Part shown: positions 46,652 to 57,874 of the stretch, one piece after another
Layout: each line of letters begins with the position of its first letter
How positions within the stretch are numbered: the stretch's first letter is position 1
Translations under genes and position numbers: made by a program
Assembly: GCA_910589415.1 (NCBI GenBank)
Contig: OU342634.1
Coordinates: 24,859,144 to 24,923,143 of the forward strand
Direction: 5' to 3'
DNA length: 64,000 nt
From: Malachius bipustulatus
Lineage: Eukaryota > Arthropoda > Insecta > Coleoptera > Melyridae
The notes under the pieces: generated by a model
What the model was told of the DNA's origin: nothing
Seen by the model: only the letters and a program-made list of their open reading frames with translations
Database searches by the model: none

Positions 46652-46653
46652 AT

Positions 46654-48376
46654 TGCAGCTTATTCTTTGTTTTCGATCTCAGCGTCAGCAAATAAAAGAA
46701 ATAAAAGTTTAGCTGCGTGAGCAAAACAAAATTATAAAATCAGGGAATGTCAAAAGTAGCAGTAACGAGAGCTTGCAATGCAAGCGAAGGGCAAAATGTT
46801 GTTTCGACAAAAGATAATACTGCAAAAGAAACTTTCACGACAAATTTCTCTGAAGATAATGATGTTGAATAACTTGAAAACTGAATCAAATACTATCAGA
46901 GTGCTAGTTATTCTGCTGCTTTAATTATTAAAAAGGTACACCCTATATATAGGTATCTAAGGTAGGTTAGGGATGCCAAAGAGTTCTTCAGTTCTTATTA
47001 ACTCAATTTGCTCGAGTTCTTATTTTTATTGTGCTACCTAAACTCTATGAAGAACTAATAAAAAGTAGATTTAGGGTTATAAAGATGTTAATGTGATTTT
47101 CAAAGAATAAGTTAAAATGTACAGATGTTTAATGAGCAAATTATGGTTTACATTTCCTGTTTAATTAAAATCAAATAATTATCCTGTCTTATTTTAAAAG
47201 CTTTAAAATTGATATAAGTTTAAACAACCAGTTTGTTTAAAAAAATAAAGGATCCTTTACCTTGCACAGTTGTGTACAAAAGAATAAAATACTTCCGATA
47301 TCATTTATATCGGGAAAGATAAAGTTCGTGAGTGATAATTAATTAATTTACTAAGTTAGCACTGATCTTCTAGTCCTTCCTCGTCATGATCGGTGAGATA
47401 AAATAAAAAGCAACTTACAGTTTCCTGGATGAGGCTGATTGAGGTAAAAACTGTCTTTATTTTGACAGTAAAAAGGATATTAATAACTCCTGGACTTTGC
47501 TAGGTGTGGTGCTTAATCAGGCATTGAAATCTCCAGAAGAAAACCAGCAGGTGTAGGGACCGCGCCCTGACGAGGCTCCTGGGGTTGAAAGGTCGTAAAC
47601 AGCACTAGCACCGGGAAAATGTTCTGTTGTTATTGGAGATCTTCGAAATGTTGATTTATTTCACCTTGGATGAATAAAAACGGTGGAAAGATCCTTCAGA
47701 TAGTTGAAGAACAAAAATGGGCCACGCTCCCTTTTGTCTCCTAGTTCAAGATGGCTTCCTCGGTCGCAATAGGCAATTAACTCAGATAATTAGTAAATAC
47801 CGGAGAAGACAAGGTATTTACCAAAGATAAAGGTAAGATAAAGGTACCAGGTAAAGTTTAGATAAAATCCCAGAAGCTAAAAATAAGTAATAATCGAATT
47901 AAAACCTATCTTCAAAAATATTTGTAATGGCGACTTACCCTGAACAACAGGCTTCGATGGGAACGATCAAGAGAATCAACTTTCTTGATGGACAGATAAA
48001 AAGGAAGTGAATTCAGTTCCGTGAACTTAAGAGGAAATCCGCCTTCGGTTGGTGAAAGGAGAAATGTCATGGGCAGATACTGAAATCTGATTGACAGTTG
48101 ACAACTTATTTGGTTCCTGAAAGGAACTCAAGATCGGACTGAAACGACAACTTATTTGGTTCCTGAAAGGAACTCAAAATCGAAGTGAAACGAAACGTGC
48201 AATGCCATCTAGTAGTGAATTATCCAGACAGTACCAGCGCCGGAATACGGTGTGGGTAGTCAGTTTAAAGATGCGATCTATATTGTAGAGAGTTGTAGGG
48301 AACTGTAATTTTACAATTCTCTTTAAAACGAGGGAAGCTTTGCAAGGAGGACAACAGGTGACGTATTCACGTTACA
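46654..48376 (-). repeat. 5' LTR
   Basis: This is the upstream LTR on the minus strand, carrying the promoter and same internal 46-bp tandem repeat as the other copy. It differs from the 3' LTR at three of 1,723 positions. Confidence 0.97.
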
Positions 48377-48547
48377 ATATGACAAAACTTTTTGAAACAA
48401 AGTGGCGTAGTTTATCATCATCTATATGTTGGGATAAACGTCCGATCAACACAACTTCCTGTTTAACCGGAAGTAACATCAACTTCGGGTTTTTAAATAG
48501 AACACCCTGTAAAACTTTATATTTTTTAAATGTCTGAAGAAATCTAA

Positions 48548-49178
48548 TACAGGTGGTTTTCACCATTGGAATTTAGATTGAGCGGTTTATGAGTTACAAA
48601 CAAGTGAAGATGAAAATTTTCAACTTCAAAGCAGTGTAGAACTAGAACGGCTCAAGATATCTAAAAACGGTTTACATGTCCCTATCCTAACTTTTCATGT
48701 TTTATCCCACTTACAGCCAATATTATAAAGGCTCATTAGGCTAACGGGCAGATTTCTGTGCTCATTTTTGAAGCTAATATCGACGTCAAATGACCTTTAT
48801 TAACATTTTTGTAATTACTTTCATGTCAAGAATAGATAAGTTTAAAAAAAATTCCACTTAGACTCGAAATCTTCTTCAGAAATGGGCACAGAAATCTGCC
48901 CGTTAACTTGATGAGCCTTTATAATACCCGCTGCATGTGGAGTAAATTTTAATACAGGGTGATGAAAATTATCCGATTTTTCATCACCCTGTATTAAAAT
49001 TTAAACCACGTAGTAGGATACTATATGTCAAAAGTTAAGATAAGGACATGTAAACCGTTTTTAGATATCTTGGGCCGTTCTAGTTCTACACTGCTTTGAA
49101 GTTGAAAATTTTCGATCTTCACTTGTTTGTAACTCATAAACCGCTCAATCTAAATTCCAATGGTAAAAACCACCTGTA
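48548..49178. mobile_element. Palindromic element on the axis of the host palindrome
   Basis: The ends TACAGGTGGTTTTCACCATT and AATGGTAAAAACCACCTGTA mirror each other. Immediately outside, CTGAAGAAATCTAA on the left is mirrored by TTAGATTTCTTCAG on the right, so the element occupies the host's symmetry axis. A module at about 48,710-48,945 is shared with the core of the 17,820-18,900 element. A 41-bp micro-palindrome sits inside. Confidence 0.85.
48953..48993. mobile_element. 41-bp minimal palindromic element
   Basis: TACAGGGTGATGAAAA and TTTTTCATCACCCTGTA are separated by only about eight bases. The flanks, GTAAATTTTAA on the left and TTAAAATTTAAA on the right, are again mirrored around TA. 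It has complete family termini and practically nothing else. Confidence 0.85.
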
Positions 49179-49301
49179 TTAGATTTCTTCAGACATTTAA
49201 AAAATATAAAGTTTTACAGGGTGTTCTATTTAAAAACCCGAAGTTGATGTTACTTCCGGTTAAACAGGAAGTTGTGTTGATCGAGCGTTTATCTCAACAT
49301 A

Positions 49302-49946
49302 TACAGGCTGTATTGTAACGTCCGCAAAATATTAGCACCACGTGATTCTACATCAAAAACAGAACCTAAAGTTTTAATACCGTTTAGCTCTTAGACCTCA
49401 AATAACGAAGTTATCGACCATTGTAGTTTAAATTTGAAGTTTTTAAATACTCAAAAATATTGCTTAATATTATTAAAAAATTCTTAAGTAAAATAGCCAA
49501 ATTATCCAAAATTTTAGATTTTTTTTTGGTAAAAATGGTTTTAATTAACATATGTCAAAACTAGGAATTATTTGATTTCCTGAGTTCCAATACTTCCAAT
49601 CAATATTGCAACTGCGCGTTTTAATTGTTGAATAAAAAATTGAAAAAATAAAAAATCTTTAAAAAAATTGCAACATTGACACGTCGCAGCATGACATTTG
49701 TTTTGTTGCACCTTTTTTCGATTACATATAGCAACGGCACACTATACCCCAGTGAGGTGACTTCACGTCTAATAAGTTATCTTAATTTTTATATCAGCGC
49801 CAGTGTTGCAAAATTTAAGAACGTTAAATTGTCCATATCTTAAAATCTGTGTACATCAAGAAAAAACTGTTGAGGACTTTTTGTTCTGTTTTTGATGTAG
49901 AATCGCGTGGTGCTAATATTATGCGGACGTTACAATACACCCTGTA
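49302..49946. mobile_element. Palindromic element in the right arm of the host
   Basis: The left end TACAGGCTGTATTGTAACGT is mirrored by ACGTTACAATACACCCTGTA. The matching left arm of the host (about 48,412-48,430, CATCATCTATATGTTG) lacks it and shows a single TA where this copy is flanked by two, a clean TA target duplication. Confidence 0.92.
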
Positions 49947-50154
49947 GATGATGATAAACGGCGCCACTTTGTATAAAAAAGCTTTGTCATATATATCTTC
50001 AAAATTAACGGAGTTATCGCTTGGGGCGTTTTAAAACAGAGTTCTATACGACAAATTTTTGCCAGAAAACTTCAAATTCGTGTTCAACGATCCAAAAAAC
50101 ATGGAGGGTGAGAAAATCAAGACTTATAACAAAACTTTGCAAAACCTCAGGCTA

Positions 50155-50928
50155 TACAGGGTGTTTTGTAATTGAATGTCAATATTTAAGGGGGTGATTT
50201 TTGGGTCCATTTTAAGAAGAAAACTTCATAAGGACGTATGTCCTAAAAGTCTTAACTTTTGAGATACAGGGTGGTAAAGTTTTTAAAAATAAATAATTTT
50301 TTCATAATATCTGTAATACCGCTCTGGATATTTTAATGAAATTTAATAGACAGGTATTACGCATATAAGAGGCATTTTTTCATGTACCACATTTCGTTTT
50401 ATCTCCACTAGTGACGATCTTGCAGAATTTTACCTGCATATTTTTATATTTTTTTATTGTCATTTAACGACAATCTTGTGACCATGTAGAGAAACAGATT
50501 TTATTTTTTAGGCGAAAACCGTGCAACGGTAAAAAAAATAGGTAATCAAATTTGTTTGGAAATGAATGGGGAGTCCAAAAATGATTTCTATTTTAACAAA
50601 AATCAGTGGAGTACCATCAATGTCTGCTAAAATATGCCGGTAAAATTCTGCACGATCGTGCACCATCGTTCCTAATGGAACTAAAATAAAACGTGGTACA
50701 TGAAAAAATGCCCCTTGATTCTTAATACCTGTATACGAAATTTCATTAAAATATACAGAGCGGTATTACAGATATTACGAAAAAATGATTTATTTTAATG
50801 AAACTTTACCACCCTGTATCTCAAAATTTAAGACTCTTAGGACATACGTTCTTATGAAGTTTTCTTCTTAAAATGAACCCAAAAATCGCCCCCTTAAATA
50901 TTGACATTCAATTACATAACACCCTGTA
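50155..50928. mobile_element. Palindromic element E1, complete copy
   Basis: It has the same termini and arms as the copy at 31,182-31,974, with scattered differences and a related loop. It sits in the right outer arm of the nest, not on an axis; the corresponding left arm near 35,530 lacks it. Confidence 0.93.
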
Positions 50929-51937
50929 TACTTATTTAACGCAATTGGAAATTTTTTTGGTGCGCTCTACCGGCGAAACGGTTAGTAAAAAAAGTTATTA
51001 ATGAGAAATACAGTAAATTTTGTCTACTTTAATTTTGTATAGAATGAACTTATCGAAAAAACGCTTCCTTCCTGGAATTTAGACCAAAAACTTGAAAAAT
51101 TGTAAAAATTTGGCAAAAAGTGCCAAAAAACAAATAAAAGTTCCTGACCAAATTTTTGCCAGCAAACTTCAAATTCATGTTCAGCGACCCAAAACATACA
51201 GGGTGGAAAAATTAATAACTAAAGCAAAACTTTCCTCTGAACCACATTTTATTCCTAATACGCCAAAAGTCTAAAATTTGATAAAACTAAAACAGCCTTT
51301 CTTAAATGCTTTAACTTTGACAATTTCTTTGACTTTTCTCAATATCTTGAAAAATAATACCTGGGAATTTTTTATACATTGTGTTCATGATTAGGTATTT
51401 TCAGGAAATTTTTTGTAGCACCTCTTATGTAGAATGGACCTCAACCGTTTGAAAAAATTAAAAAATAAACTCACATCTTCAAAAAGTATTACCGTACAAT
51501 ACGCTATTATAAATGAAATTAACAAATTTTGAATGAAGAATGAATGAAAGGCTGTATGAAATGATTTATGGTACCGATCTGGAAGCTGCAACCAACAACA
51601 ACACACAATAATCACCAATTGCAGGCAATAAAATCGACCCTTCCTCAATAATAATACCAATGAAATCTTACAGTAGCCAATGCAAGATGTAAACAAGAAA
51701 TGGCAATTCTTTGTTGTCTTTTATGGCCGGTCGTATAATTTACTAACTCGGAATTTTTAGTTCATAAAATCTGTTCTCAGTTTTTATCTTCATTTGCTTT
51801 TTAAGTTAATTTCGAAGATGAATTTTTTATATTTATTAACTCATTTATTAATCTTAGAGGCGTGTCTGGATCACGAGAAAACAAAAAATTCTATACCTTA
51901 GCAAATGTGACAATGATTAATAATAATGGTAATTGTA
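50929..51937. other. Outer right arm of the nest, then unassigned sequence
   Basis: The segment to about 51,230 repeats, in mixed orientation, sequences from 35.2-35.6 kb (GCGCTCTACCGG, AAATTTTTGCCAGCAAACTT, GCGACCCAAAACATACAGGG). From 51,240 on it is AT-rich with no supported gene. Confidence 0.5.
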
Positions 51938-52510
51938 TACATCCGCGGCTCCTAAGTTTCATCAATTTTTTCGGGACCGAGGAGCGAATTAGGGGTGCTG
52001 GGTGGGTAAGACGCTAAGCACAGCCATTGCAAACTAATATTAAGGTCACAACTAAGGCCTCTTTGACACTACGGTGGAATTTCTATTTTTTCTCCACTTT
52101 CAGGGCAAGGAAAATCTTCGAGAATAACAGTAGCATGATTTTTATTTTCAAATTTGCATTTATTTTGCATTTACATTCCAACAATCGTAACATCAAATTC
52201 TGTGTTCTGGTCAGGATATGAGAAAGCGGTTATATCGGGAGTCCGCGTCTGTATACGTTTGGAAGTGGTTTCCATTGTCATAAGTGGTTTCATCCGCGTA
52301 GTTAGTGTAGTTAGATCCGAGACTAGTGGTATTTCTCGGCTCTTATGTCAGGACCGTACTTTCGTTGCACTCCCAAAATCAATTTTTAAAGTCGTTTTGT
52401 GGCCTTCCCTTTTATTTGCAAAGCTAATGAATACCTTCCTAGTGTTACTATAGGTATGTTCTCCACCCCTATATAGGTGTCATAGTGAAACTGTAGGAGC
52501 CGCGGATGTA
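51938..52510. mobile_element. TA-flanked element, ACATCCGCGG termini, second copy
   Basis: The termini TACATCCGCGGCTCCTAAG and AGGAGCCGCGGATGTA and the interior match the copy at 24,400-24,974. The right end directly abuts the TACAGGGTGGTCC element. The outer flanks (AATAATGGTAATTGTA left, TAATGACCAATAATAA right) are loosely mirrored. Confidence 0.9.
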
Positions 52511-53387
52511 TACAGGGTGGTCCAACTTAAAACGTCAGGACTTTACCAAACGATAGATAACGTTAAAATAATGCCAGTTTCTCTAATACACTTATTATAG
52601 CCGGGAAAGCTTCCTTTTCAAGATACAGGGCGTTGAAGTTTTGGGGAAAAAATAATGTTTTGTGAATATGTATTGTCAAAACGGCTGCTTTAAAAAAATT
52701 GAAATTTGGCACGCAACATGAGCTAACTATCTTTCATGATTTACGGCTTATGGTGATAAATTGCGAAAACCAGCGGCGGAGATATGGGTGTGTCATCGCC
52801 CGTTTAAAAAAAAAAAAAAAAATTGACGCCACTGACTCTATGGTTACTGACAATTGTTACATTAGTTAGGTGTTGTTTATTTCTGTTATTCAATTATTTA
52901 AGTAAAAGTTATTTGATTAGAATTTGTCTGTTATTCTTAAAATGGCTATGGATATTATACCTAAGAAAACCTGAATTATCTCGAAAGCGCCTTGTGAAAA
53001 AAAATTAGAGAGTACTTTTTTGTTCTAAAAAGCATGGGGCATTGAATAGTGTTATTAAATTTGCCATAGAGTCAGTGGCGTCAATTTTTTTTTTGAAAAG
53101 GGGCGATGGCACACCCATATCTCCGCCGCTGGTTTTCGCAATTTATCACCATAAGCCGTAAATCATGAAAGATACTTAGCTCATGCTGCGTGCCAATTTT
53201 AAATTTTTTTAAAGCAGCCGTTTTGACAATATTCACAAAACATTATTATTTTCCCAAAACTTCAACGTGTATGTATCTTGAAAAGAAAGCTTTCCCGGCT
53301 ATAAGTGTATTAGAGAAACTGGCATTATTTTAACGTTATATGTATCGTTTGGTAAAGTCCTGACGTTTTAAGTTGGACCACCCTGTA
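52511..53387. mobile_element. Palindromic element, TACAGGGTGGTCCAACTT family, copy 1
   Basis: TACAGGGTGGTCCAACTTAA is mirrored by TTAAGTTGGACCACCCTGTA, and arms pair for about 300 bp, including GGCGGAGATATGGGTGTG. The unpaired centre of about 230 bp is flanked by ACTCTATGG and CCATAGAGT. It is inserted at the terminal TA of the neighbouring element. Confidence 0.95.
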
Positions 53388-53613
53388 TAATGACCAATAA
53401 TAATTATTATGATTCAAAATTAAAACTATAACACAACGTAATAATTTCTCTCTCGCAGTTCTCTCTCGCTCTCTCTATTAAATTCTGGTTATTATTTTTG
53501 CATATGTCTCTAAAATTAATTTTCTTTAAAATCCCATAATTTTTTTGTTACTATTTTATAATGTTGAAATGTGAGGACAAAATTGTTTTTTACTCATTCT
53601 TATTTTACCTACC
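53388..53613. other. AT-rich spacer
   Basis: A short CTCTCTCGC repeat lies near 53,450-53,480; nothing else is recognised. Confidence 0.4.
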
Positions 53614-53873
53614 TACAGGGTGTTTGGTATAGCTGGACAGCCAAAATCGAACATCTATAAAATCCAATTTTAAGCATAAAAGAGAGAAAAACTTTTTCAA
53701 GATCAGCCTGATAAAAAAAACTTATACCCCTTTTTTTTGTTTAAAATACGATTTTATACATGATGCTTGATTTTGACTGCCCAGTTAGGTGAGTGTGACA
53801 CCTGCACTGCTACCAAAGGTCTATTGTGACTTAACTGATGACTGTCCAGTTACCAAACACGCAAACACCCTAT
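53614..53873. mobile_element. Inverted-repeat element, GGACAGCCAAAATCGA family
   Basis: TACAGGGTGTTTGGTATAGC begins the element. The right end has GACTGTCCAGTTACCAAACA followed by CACCCTATA, a mirrored but mutated terminus. It is related to 15,753-15,992. Confidence 0.75.
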
Positions 53874-54114
53874 ATATACCGATTTTTGGTAGGCGAATAA
53901 AAATAACGTGTGGAGTGCCGCAAGCCTCAATACCAGCTTCTCAATAATTTAATAATTATTTTCGTAAGTCTCAGTTCCTAATGCAGTAAAACTCGGGTCT
54001 GCTCAACTCCCCGCTTATAATTACATCTCGTTAAAACTGATGCATCTAATAATAAAAAAATCGATTTCGCTTTGCGAAAAATTATTCCACAAACCTTGAC
54101 CGAAAACCGACACA

Positions 54115-54255
54115 ATGGACGAGGGTGCAAAAGGTATGCGGAAATACCGGACTCGGGGGACTCGTTTCACCCCCACCAAACACCTGTTTCGAACAAAGAA
54201 GCAAAGCATCGGGACGCCCGGCGTCGATCGAATCCGGGACTACTACGGTTCATGA
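54115..54255 (+). CDS. Candidate 46-codon ORF, unidentified
   Basis: An ATG in good context (ACAATGG), preceded in frame by TGA, opens a short frame of strongly basic character. It starts MDEGAKGMRKYRTRGTRF and ends VDRIRDYYGS before TGA. The segment is CpG-rich and its third positions are mostly G or C, unlike anything around it. ATAAATAAA follows 37 nt downstream and could be a polyadenylation signal. An overlapping frame (54,072-54,290) is longer but has poorer codon composition. It may be a small protein or the last exon of a gene. Confidence 0.4.
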   Translation: MDEGAKGMRKYRTRGTRFTPTKHLFRTKKQSIGTPGVDRIRDYYGS

Positions 54256-55753
54256 AAACATCACACACAAACAAACCCTTACTGTTGTAAATAAATAAAA
54301 GAAACTGCTTGCTTGATGGTTGAAACGGATTTCTTGGGTTTTAATTTTATATAAGTATGTAGGTAATTACCTGGAATATGTATATTGGAGAGGAGATATC
54401 AGAACGTTTTTTTTTTTAATAAAAAAGCAAATAAGTACCCATCTACCTACTTTATTATTATGCGTATTCAGCATTCCAATGATAACACTATAGGTATTGC
54501 ACTTGCAGTAGCAGGTAGGTATACTAGGTATACCTATTATAATAATTAAGTATAGTACTGGAACTAGGTACCACTTTTATACTACTGAGGTACCTACTTA
54601 TTATTGTTGACAGTGTTTGATAGGTAGAAGGAGTAAGTACGAGCAGCAAAGTGTAAGATCAGGTTTTTTTTTTAAATAAACGTTAGGTAGGTACCTACCT
54701 ACTTGATGTCACTGATGGATGATGCTTTAAAAACTCGTAAAATCCCGTTAAAAATAATGACTTTGAATTGAAAATGAATGTTAATTATTATTGCAAATTA
54801 CATAATAAAGTTTATGCTAATTACAATCTTAATTTTAGCTCTGAAGGACGATATAAGAAGCAATGTAATGTTACATCAATATATTATTTAATTAGCATAA
54901 AATATCAGTTCCGGAGTTGAATAAAATAATTCATTTCCTCTAAAAGGCTCAAATAGGTCTTATCAAATTTACCAAATATTTTAATTATTAAATATTGAAT
55001 AAATCGAACCATCGCAATAATAACATCAACAAAATAACTTAAATAAAAACTTACCCCTCCATTCTGAAGAAGTTTCACATGTGTAGCACAGTAGACTATA
55101 CTAGCAGCCTAGAAGTAGAAACGGTCTCTTCTAATCTCTAATCGTCCAATCTAATCTCTAGGCCGTAACCCTCTCTTCCGATAACATCTCTAAAAAATTC
55201 CTGGTTGATATATTTGATGATAAGACGGACAGAACTGAACGTCAACTACGTATGCGCTACGCGAAATGAAAACCAAACTATAATACACTACTATAAAATG
55301 AACTACAAGCTACAAGAAGTACCGCTTTTCTTTGACTAGGTAGTAGAACAACAACTGGAACTGCAAACTGCAATAGAACAAACTATACCACTTACTATAC
55401 TACCAACCAGCAGGCTAACGGAGCTGACTAGGCCAGTTCCTGAGCTGGTGGAGCGGTGGCGAGTGGTTAGTGGCTGCTGCTCTGCTTCATTCTTGCAGCT
55501 GCAGCATGCGTCGGTATGTTTTGGTCCCCTCCATTCTTTAATAGTCACTACTACTACTACTCACTACTACGAAGCTGAAGCGTCACGTGACAGGAATGGA
55601 ATAATCAACCCTTAGGGAATTACATATTACTATTACATGCATACTTATATGTACTTTAACATGCTTTAACACTCTAGAGAAGAGAAGAGAAGTCTTTTGT
55701 ACTCGTATAATACTTAGGTACATACTTACTGGCAGAACATAGTCATTATAACT
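54256..55753. other. TAGGTACC-rich DNA and a possible untranslated exon
   Basis: From 54,480 to 54,720 the sequence is dense in TAGGTACCTA-type words. A GC-rich island at about 55,250-55,600 with CACGTGAC and CTGCTGCTCTGC could be a minus-strand promoter and first exon, with a possible donor at about 55,053 (GGAGG|GTAAGT), but no coding frame is convincing. Confidence 0.35.
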
Positions 55754-56639
55754 ATACAGTGTGACCCATTTGTTCTTGAAACACCCTGTAGAATCTTAAT
55801 TTATGGTGCGATTTTGAAAAAATTTCTTTTAAACCATAGAGCTTGATAAACTATATTTTGGGAGCAAAAAGCGTCTCATTCCTACAAAATCCAAGGCCTA
55901 CTAGATCAGTGTTTACTTGTAAAATCTCAAAAATTCATATTAGCGATTTTTTTAGAAAAAAACTGGGCACGCCACGGGATTCACCAGCCCTCAAAACGGC
56001 ACTGTACTAAATTTTATTGAAAATGTCAGAGTAAAAAAATCTTGTAGTTATTTTAGAAATCCATAATTTTCATACTCCAAATTTTCATAAATTAATTTGA
56101 AAAAGGTCAAAAGCTATCATAAGTAAAAATTAAAATTAAAAAAAAGCAAAAAAAAGTAAAAAAAAAAATAAAAAAAAATTAAAAAATAAAAAAAATAAAA
56201 AAATAAAATAAATAAAAAATTATAATTAAAAAATTAAAGTACCTACATTATCACCAACTAGACGTACAATTTCTATTTTGTCTCTCTTGACCTTTTCGAA
56301 TAAATTAATGAAAATTCGGAGTTCTATTATGAATTTCTAAAATAACTGCAAGATCCTTATTACTCTGACATTTCCAATAAAATTTACTACAGTACCGTTT
56401 TGAGGGCTGGAGAATCCAGTAGCGTGCACAGTTTTTTTCTAAAAAAATCGCTAATATGAATTTTTGAGATTTTACAAGTAAAAACTGATCTAGTAGGCCT
56501 TGGTTTTTGTAGGAATGAGACGCTTTTTGCTCCCAAAATATAGTTTATCAAGCTCTATGATTTAAGAGAAATTTCTTTAAAATCGCACCATAAATTAAGA
56601 TTCTACAGGGTGTTTCAAGAACAAATGGGTCACACTGTA
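55754..56639. mobile_element. Palindromic element with 37-bp terminal units
   Basis: Each end carries a complete short unit: TACAGTGTGACCCATTTGTT...CACCCTGTA at 55,754-55,790, mirrored at 56,604-56,639. The arms continue inward (GAATCTTAATTTATGGTGCG) for about 340 bp. The centre (56,140-56,240) is an almost pure A/T-rich tract. Confidence 0.92.
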
Positions 56640-57874
56640 TGTATAATACCTAGGAGGAGATGAGCAGATTTTATGTGTTTCTCTCTAGGATTAGGTGTGT
56701 GTTATGCTTTTAAAACAATAACAGGTAATAATAATCAATAAAAACTTTTTTTTTAATAAATAAAAAACGCTGCAATTTTTGAAAATTTTACAATAATTTG
56801 AAAGATCGAAATTGATAATATTTATTCGGGTGTGAAGCACAGTGGCGGCTCCTGGATTGCAAAGTTAGTGAAGTGTGTATGTAGATTTGACACAGGACAA
56901 GGTCCGGTCAGAGGTAGATTTTTTTTTTTTTTAAGCTGCAAGGTCCAGTTAGACAAAATCCGGTCAGCTCGAAAATTATATTTTTGGAAGGTCTGATCAG
57001 ATCGATTTTTTTTACAAGATGCGGTAAACTCGAAAATTAGATTTTTACAAAGTTCGCGTCCGGAGCTAACCGTCTTATATAAGAAAATCCAATATAATCC
57101 GTTGTCCTAATAAAATAAAAATTCGGGCTGACAGGACCTTGTCAAATCGGGCCTTTTCGAAAATTCGAGATAGTCAGACAAAAAAAAAGAATTTTTTCGA
57201 ACCGACTTGAAAAAAAAAATATTTTTTCGGGCGAGCTGACTGGCTTGTCAAAGTGCCAAAGCGACCTTACAAAAACCTAATTTTCGATCTCAAAAAAAAA
57301 ATCGAGCTAATGACAAGGCCTTTCAAACTGGATCTTGCAAAAAATCCAAGAAAATCTCGGAACTCTCGGGATCTTGTAAAACCTGGATTGCTAATAAAAA
57401 ATCTTCGAGCTTTCGAAGAAAAACATTTTTTTCCTAGAAATAGTTTTGAAGTGGCACTTTCACTCATTTCATCTGAAAAGTCGCTATGTAGCATCAGCGA
57501 TTCTAATTTTTTCCTGATTTTATAATTTTATAATTTCTTCTGTTTCGATCACCGCGATGTCCAAAATTGGTCGTTGTGTGTCAAAAGTGACGCAAAAAAT
57601 CACAATTTTACAACTACTAGCAACTAGAAGAGCTAAAAAAAAGGTACACCCCGCCTCATCTTAAATACCAAGAAAATTTTCCAATTAAACCAAAAATGTC
57701 AAAAAATGTAAATGTGAAAAAGTAAACGTGATAATAAATAATGTTAAAAAAGTAACCCTTATCCCTTATCTTAATTAAATAAGTGCGAAAAATTTTAGGG
57801 GTTGATTTTCCTAGGCTCATTCTAAGGGAAAAAGTTCCCATTAACGTGTGTTCGTAAATGCATCGTTTTTGTGA
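56640..57874. other. No supported gene
   Basis: A run of loosely repeated phrases (TCGAAAATTNGATTTTT, CAAGGTCCGGTCAG) at 56,890-57,260 suggests an old tandem repeat. Overlapping frames at 57,253-57,525 on both strands show no domain. The part from about 57,780 is the left arm of the palindrome around the next element. Confidence 0.4.

Larger units (their letters stand above)
35774..48376 (-). mobile_element. Intact Ty3/Gypsy-class LTR retrotransposon, 12.6 kb
   Basis: The element has two 1,723-bp LTRs (35,774-37,496 and 46,654-48,376), beginning TGTA and ending TGCA when read on the minus strand. Between them, in minus-strand order, are a primer binding site, gag, pol (protease, reverse transcriptase, RNase H, integrase), a third ORF and a polypurine tract. 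ATAT flanks both ends. The domain order RT-RNaseH-integrase places it in Ty3/Gypsy rather than Copia. Its length is nearly twice that of many insect Gypsy elements because of long LTRs and about 3.3 kb of non-coding internal sequence. All catalytic motifs I checked are present and gag and pol have no stops, so it is probably autonomous and recent. Confidence 0.97.
35717..50050. mobile_element. Host palindrome interrupted by the LTR element and others
   Basis: The left arm starts TACAGGGTGAATTATAAAAA and AACGCCCCAAGCGATAACTC at 35,717, and is interrupted at 35,773 by the LTR retrotransposon. It resumes at 48,377 and ends CACCCTGTA at about 48,512. The right arm mirrors it from about 49,213 to about 50,050, itself interrupted by an element at 49,302-49,946. 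The right terminus has diverged. Outside, a further pair of mirrored arms (35,230-35,310 and 51,005-51,070, sharing AAATTAAAGTAGACAAAATT) shows an older host layer. Confidence 0.8.

Noticed and set aside
46597..46653. A functional host tRNA gene
   Set aside because: Only a 3'-half resemblance; no D-arm or 5' acceptor strand, and it lies next to the LTR as a primer binding site should.
57253..57525. 90-codon plus ORF and 75-codon minus ORF
   Set aside because: They overlap on opposite strands in repetitive TCGAAAATT-type sequence, with no recognised domain.
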